From positions 105,628 to 169,627 of the forward strand of contig NZ_PCOY01000008.1 of the NCBI RefSeq assembly GCF_002979475.1: DNA of 64,000 bases, given 5' to 3'. The notes beneath the pieces are model-generated. The model saw only the letters and a list, made by a program, of their open reading frames with translations. It did no database searches and was not told the origin of the DNA. This DNA comes from Microbacterium sp. MYb62. Lineage in GTDB: Bacteria; Actinomycetota; Actinomycetes; Actinomycetales; Microbacteriaceae. The translations under genes were made by a program, and so were the position numbers. This document shows positions 60,671 through 64,000 of this stretch, in pieces; the first letter of the stretch is position 1; each line of letters starts with the position of its first letter.

Positions 60671-63225
60671 TCCGTGCCCTCCGTGTCGGCGAGTCCTGCC
60701 GCCAGCGGCAGGGAGATGACCATGGTGAGGCCTCCGCCAGGGGTGTCCTCGGGTGTCAGGGTACCGCCCATGCCCTCGGTGAATCCGCGCGACAGGGCGA
60801 GTCCGAGGCCGAGTCCCGTCGTGTTGTCGGTGTCGCCGAAGCGCTGGAACGGCTGGAAGATGCGGTCGCGCCGCTCGGGCGAGACGCCTTCGCCGCGGTC
60901 GATGATGCGGATCTCGGCGCGATCGCCGAGCGCGCTCGTGGAGACGATGACCCGTGTGTCGTCGGGGGAGTGCCGGTGCGCGTTGGCGATCACGTTCACC
61001 AGCACGCGCAGCAGCAGCACGGGGTCGGCGTGCAGCGGGGGCAGGTCGGGGTCGAGGGCCAGCTCGACGTCGCCCGGTCCCAGGCCCAGTTCGTCGACGG
61101 CGGCGAGCACACTGCCGGCGGCATCCATCCGGGAGGAGGACACAGCGAGCACGCCCGCCTGCACGCGGCTCACATCGAGGAGGTCGGTGACCAGGGTCGA
61201 CAGCGTCGCGAGGCTCTCGTCGGCGGTGGCGAGCAGCTCGGCGCGATCGGACGCCGAGAGCCCGTGCGCGCCGCGCAGACCGCCGATCGCCGCGACCGCC
61301 GAGGCGAGCGGGCGGCGCAGGTCGTGGCTGACCGCCGACAGCAGCGCGCTGCGCACCTGATCGGTCTCGGCCAGGGCTTCGGCCTCACTCGCCGTCGCCC
61401 GCAGGTCGGTGTGCTCGATCGCCGCCGACAGCTGCGCGACGATCGCGTCCAACAGGCGACGCTCCGGTCCGGCCAGGGGCTCGCCGTTCAGCTCCAGCAC
61501 CGCACGCGGTCCGCCGCCGGGGACGAGCCCGACCGGGATCGTCGTGGCGCGGCCGTCGGCCACCGGCTCGCCGTCGCTGGCGAGCACATCGCCGTCGGGC
61601 GCCAGCAGCCGCACGCCGCTCAGACCGAACGCCTCGCGGGTACGGCTGACCAGGGCCAGCACGGCATTGTCGCCGCGGAGCACGTTGCCGGCGACCGCGG
61701 CGAGCAGCTCGGCCTCGGCGGCGGCACGCTGAGCGGTGCGGGCTCGCCGAGCCGCCTGATCGACGATGATGCTCACCAGGATCGCGATCAGGACGTAGAG
61801 GGCGAGGGCGAGCACGTGCAGCGGATGGGCGATCGTGATGGTGAAGAGCGGCGCGACGAAGAGGAAGTCGAGCGTGACACCCGAGAGCACGGCCGCGAAG
61901 ACAGCCGGGCGGATGCCGCCGATCAGTGCCACGACGACGACGAGCAGCTGATACGCGAGTACCTCGGCGGTGATCGATTCCGGGCTGCGGAACGTGAACA
62001 TGATCCACGACAGGATCGGTCCGAAGACGAGGGCGACGCCGAAGCCGAGGAGCTGCCGACGCCAGCCCAGTGCTCCGCCGGTGATGCGGGGCAGGACCAT
62101 CCGTCCGCCGGCTGCGGCATGCGTGACGATGTGCACGTCGATGTCGCCCGAGCGGCGGATGACCTCCGAGCCGATGCCCGGTCCCGTGAGCGCCGCGGTG
62201 AGCCGGCTGCGCCTGCTGACGCCGATCACGAGCTGGGTGGCATCGGCGCCCTGTGCGAACTCGACGAGGGTGGCCGGGATGTCGTCGCCGACGACTTGAT
62301 GGTACGAGCCGCCGAGCGATTCCACGAGCGTGCGCTGCGCGGCGAGAGCGCCAGGGGTCTCGTCGCGCAGACCGTCCTGGGCGGAGATGTGGACGGCGAG
62401 CAGCTCCCCGCCGGCGGAGCGCGCGGCGATCCTGGCGCCGCGACGGAGCAGCGTCTCGCCTTCAGGGCCGCCGGTCAGTGCGACGACGACACGTTCCCTG
62501 GCCTGCCAGCTCCCCTCGATGCCTTGCTCCGCACGGTAACTGCGCAGGGCGCTGTCGACCTCGTCGGCGAGCCACAGCAGGGCGAGCTCGCGCAGTGCGG
62601 TGAGGTTGCCGAGGCGGAAGTAGTTCGACAGGGCGGCGTCGATCCGCTCGGCCGGGTAGACCAGCCCCGCCGACAGCCGATCGCGCAGCGATTGCGGGGC
62701 GAGGTCGACGACCTCGATCTCGTCGGCGGCGCGGACCACGGCATCCGGGATCGTCTCCTGCTGCGCGATGCCGGTGATCTTCTCGACGACGGCGTTGAGG
62801 GATTCGATGTGCTGCACGTTGACGGTCGTGACGACGTCGATCCCCGCATCGAGCAGCTCGTCGACGTCTTGCCAGCGCTTCGCGTTGCGCGAGCCGGGGG
62901 CGTTCGTGTGCGCCAGCTCGTCGACCAGGGCGATCTCGGGCGCGCGTTCGAGCACGGCATCGATGTCGAGCTCGGTCAGCGCGATACCGCGGTGGAGATC
63001 GACTCGACGTGGAACCTCGGGGATGCCGACGGTCTGGGCGTGGGTAGCCGCGCGGTCGTGCGTCTCGACGATCGCGATGACGACGTCGTGGCCCTCTTCG
63101 AGGACACGTCGCCCCTCGGCGAGCATCTCGTAGGTCTTGCCGACGCCGGGGGCGGCGCCGAGGAGCACCCGGAGCCGCCCTCGGCGCGGGTGGCCGTGAG
63201 GTCGACGAAGCGGTGCTGCGGTCAT
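60667..63225 (-). CDS. kdpD: Potassium sensor histidine kinase
   Basis: 852 aa. N-terminal KdpD domain with Walker A GAAPGVGKTYEMLAEGRRVL, a universal-stress-like domain, four membrane helices about residues 400-500, GAF-like region, HisKA with SHDLRRPLASAV and HATPase with GLGLGLALSRGF. It senses K+ and phosphorylates KdpE. The ATG overlaps the kdpC stop. Full family length with all parts visible. Confidence 0.95.
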
Positions 63226-63824
63226 TCGCCCTCCCGTTCGTCGAGCGCGAGGTTGAGTTCGGCGACGTTGATCCGTTCCGTGCCGAGGAATCCCAGATCC
63301 CGCCCTTGAATCCTAGACTCCACGAGGTCGCGCACCTCCTGCTCGCCGAGCCCTCGGGCGTCGGCGACACGCGGCACCTGCAGCAGTGCGTAGGCGACGC
63401 TGATGTGCGGGTCGAGGCCCGAGCCGGATGCCGTGACAGCGTCGGCCGGTATCTGCGACGGTTCGATGCCCTCGCGCTCGGCGATCGCGGCCTTTCGCTC
63501 CGCGATCGCCGCGACCAGGTCGGGGTTCTCCGGGCCGAGGTTGCTGCCGCTGGAGCCGGCACCGTCGTAGCCGTCGCCCGCCGCGGAGGGCCGCGACTGG
63601 AAGTACCCCGGCAGGGCCTCGCCGTCGGCATCCGTGAAGGACTGGCCGATCAGCGCGCTGCCCTTGTCGTCGAGGAGCAGCGAGCCGTTCGCCTGCCCGG
63701 GCAGCAGCAGCTGGCCGATGCCCGTGACGAGCAGCGTGTATCCGACGCCGAGCACGAGGGTGAGGACGAGCATCGCACGGACGGCGACCCCGGTGGTGCG
63801 GAGCGTGGTGCGGGAGGAGGACAT
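63222..63824 (-). CDS. kdpC: Potassium-transporting ATPase subunit C
   Basis: 200 aa. One N-terminal membrane helix (AMLVLTLVLGVGYTLLVTGI) and the periplasmic part with YFQSRPSAAGDGYDGAGSSG, SNLGPENPDL and ASGSGLDPHIS, all KdpC hallmarks. It stabilises the KdpFABC pump. GAAAGGCACCTC precedes the ATG. kdpB should lie to the right but is not in the window: the next 176 bases are repeat-rich and non-coding. Confidence 0.94.
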   Translation of the reverse strand: MSSSRTTLRTTGVAVRAMLVLTLVLGVGYTLLVTGIGQLLLPGQANGSLLLDDKGSALIGQSFTDADGEALPGYFQSRPSAAGDGYDGAGSSGSNLGPENPDLVAAIAERKAAIAEREGIEPSQIPADAVTASGSGLDPHISVAYALLQVPRVADARGLGEQEVRDLVESRIQGRDLGFLGTERINVAELNLALDEREGE

Positions 63825-63880
63825 GAGGTGCCTTTCGTGGCTCGGGGCTCGGGGCGGTGATTGCGGATCGACGTTTCCGG

Positions 63881-63941
63881 GGCCGACACGCCAGATGTCG
63901 GACGAAACGGGGCGAAGTATCCGACATCTGGCGTGTCGGCC
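63881..63941. repeat. Nested inverted repeat upstream of kdpC
   Basis: Perfect 22-base arms (63881-63902 and 63920-63941) with a 17-base loop. Each arm is itself a small hairpin, CCGACA...TGTCGG. It lies 57 bases before kdpC and is followed by short repeats. It could end kdpB transcription or be a dispersed element. Confidence 0.85.
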
Positions 63942-63996
63942 GACGGGTGAGACTGCCGACGGGTGATGAGACGGGTGACGGGTGATGGGTGACGGG
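63942..63996. repeat. Degenerate GACGGGTGA short repeats
   Basis: GACGGGTGA and close variants recur at irregular spacing up to the window end. No coding pattern is seen. This stretch separates kdpC from whatever lies upstream of it. Confidence 0.6.
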
Positions 63997-64000
63997 GGCC

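Overview
The window is chromosomal DNA from a high-GC actinomycete, most likely Microbacteriaceae and probably Microbacterium or a close relative. This is inference from very high GC, GTG and TTG starts, dense 4-base ATGA/GTGA gene overlaps, lipoproteins with actinobacterial lipoboxes, CTGAGCGAGC-type dispersed repeats and the gene families present. No rRNA, tRNA, CRISPR array, transposase or phage gene was recognised.

Layout. 1-8.2 kb: two sugar ABC importers without ATPase genes, the first ending in a glycosidase. 8.3-10.4 kb (minus): a molybdopterin oxidoreductase, flavin reductase, zinc-ribbon and AhpD-like operon. 10.5-13.9 kb: a GntR regulator divergent from an enolase-superfamily sugar-acid dehydratase and an MFS carrier. 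13.9-15.6 kb: an NmrA-like protein, 22-bp tandem repeats and a second GntR regulator. 15.8-23.1 kb: a GH42 beta-galactosidase operon continuing into both subunits of glycine dehydrogenase, an AcoX-like kinase and an SDR. 23.1-26.6 kb: ArsR/VOC pair, a zinc-ribbon SDR and an HxlR/azoreductase pair. 26.7-32.3 kb: a van-like two-component and D-Ala metabolism cluster. 32.8-39.1 kb: paired exporter-fold ABC proteins divergent from a FecCD-type importer across a Fur-box-like site. 39.2-49.8 kb: helicase, PutP symporter, DeoD, a roadblock/GTPase module, an AlkD-like protein, FUSC and small genes. 49.8-53.0 kb: a large LuxR regulator and cspA. 53.2-58.1 kb: a siderophore importer with a reductase behind a DtxR/IdeR-like box. 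58.2-64 kb: a hydrolase, a TspO-like protein and kdpEDC.

How it works together. An identical 14-mer operator, TGTATACAGAATAC, lies before the first sugar ABC operon and in the GH42 promoter, next to a divergent FCD-type GntR gene. That suggests one regulon for galactoside uptake and cleavage. Two iron loci carry different iron-box types. The van-like cluster combines VanRS, VanY, racemase, ligase and acyltransferase genes, as if the VanT fusion had been split in two.

The least expected signal is in the non-coding DNA. Two families of four-arm palindromic elements keep exact internal spacing. Family 1 has GATCAGGC arms in an 8-10-8-17-8-10-8 layout (69 bp, four copies). Family 2 has GAGTGCAC arms in an 8-11-8-22-8-11-8 layout (76 bp, two copies). 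One family-2 copy lies in frame inside the AcoX-like gene, and a different REP-like inverted pair lies in frame inside the glycosidase gene.
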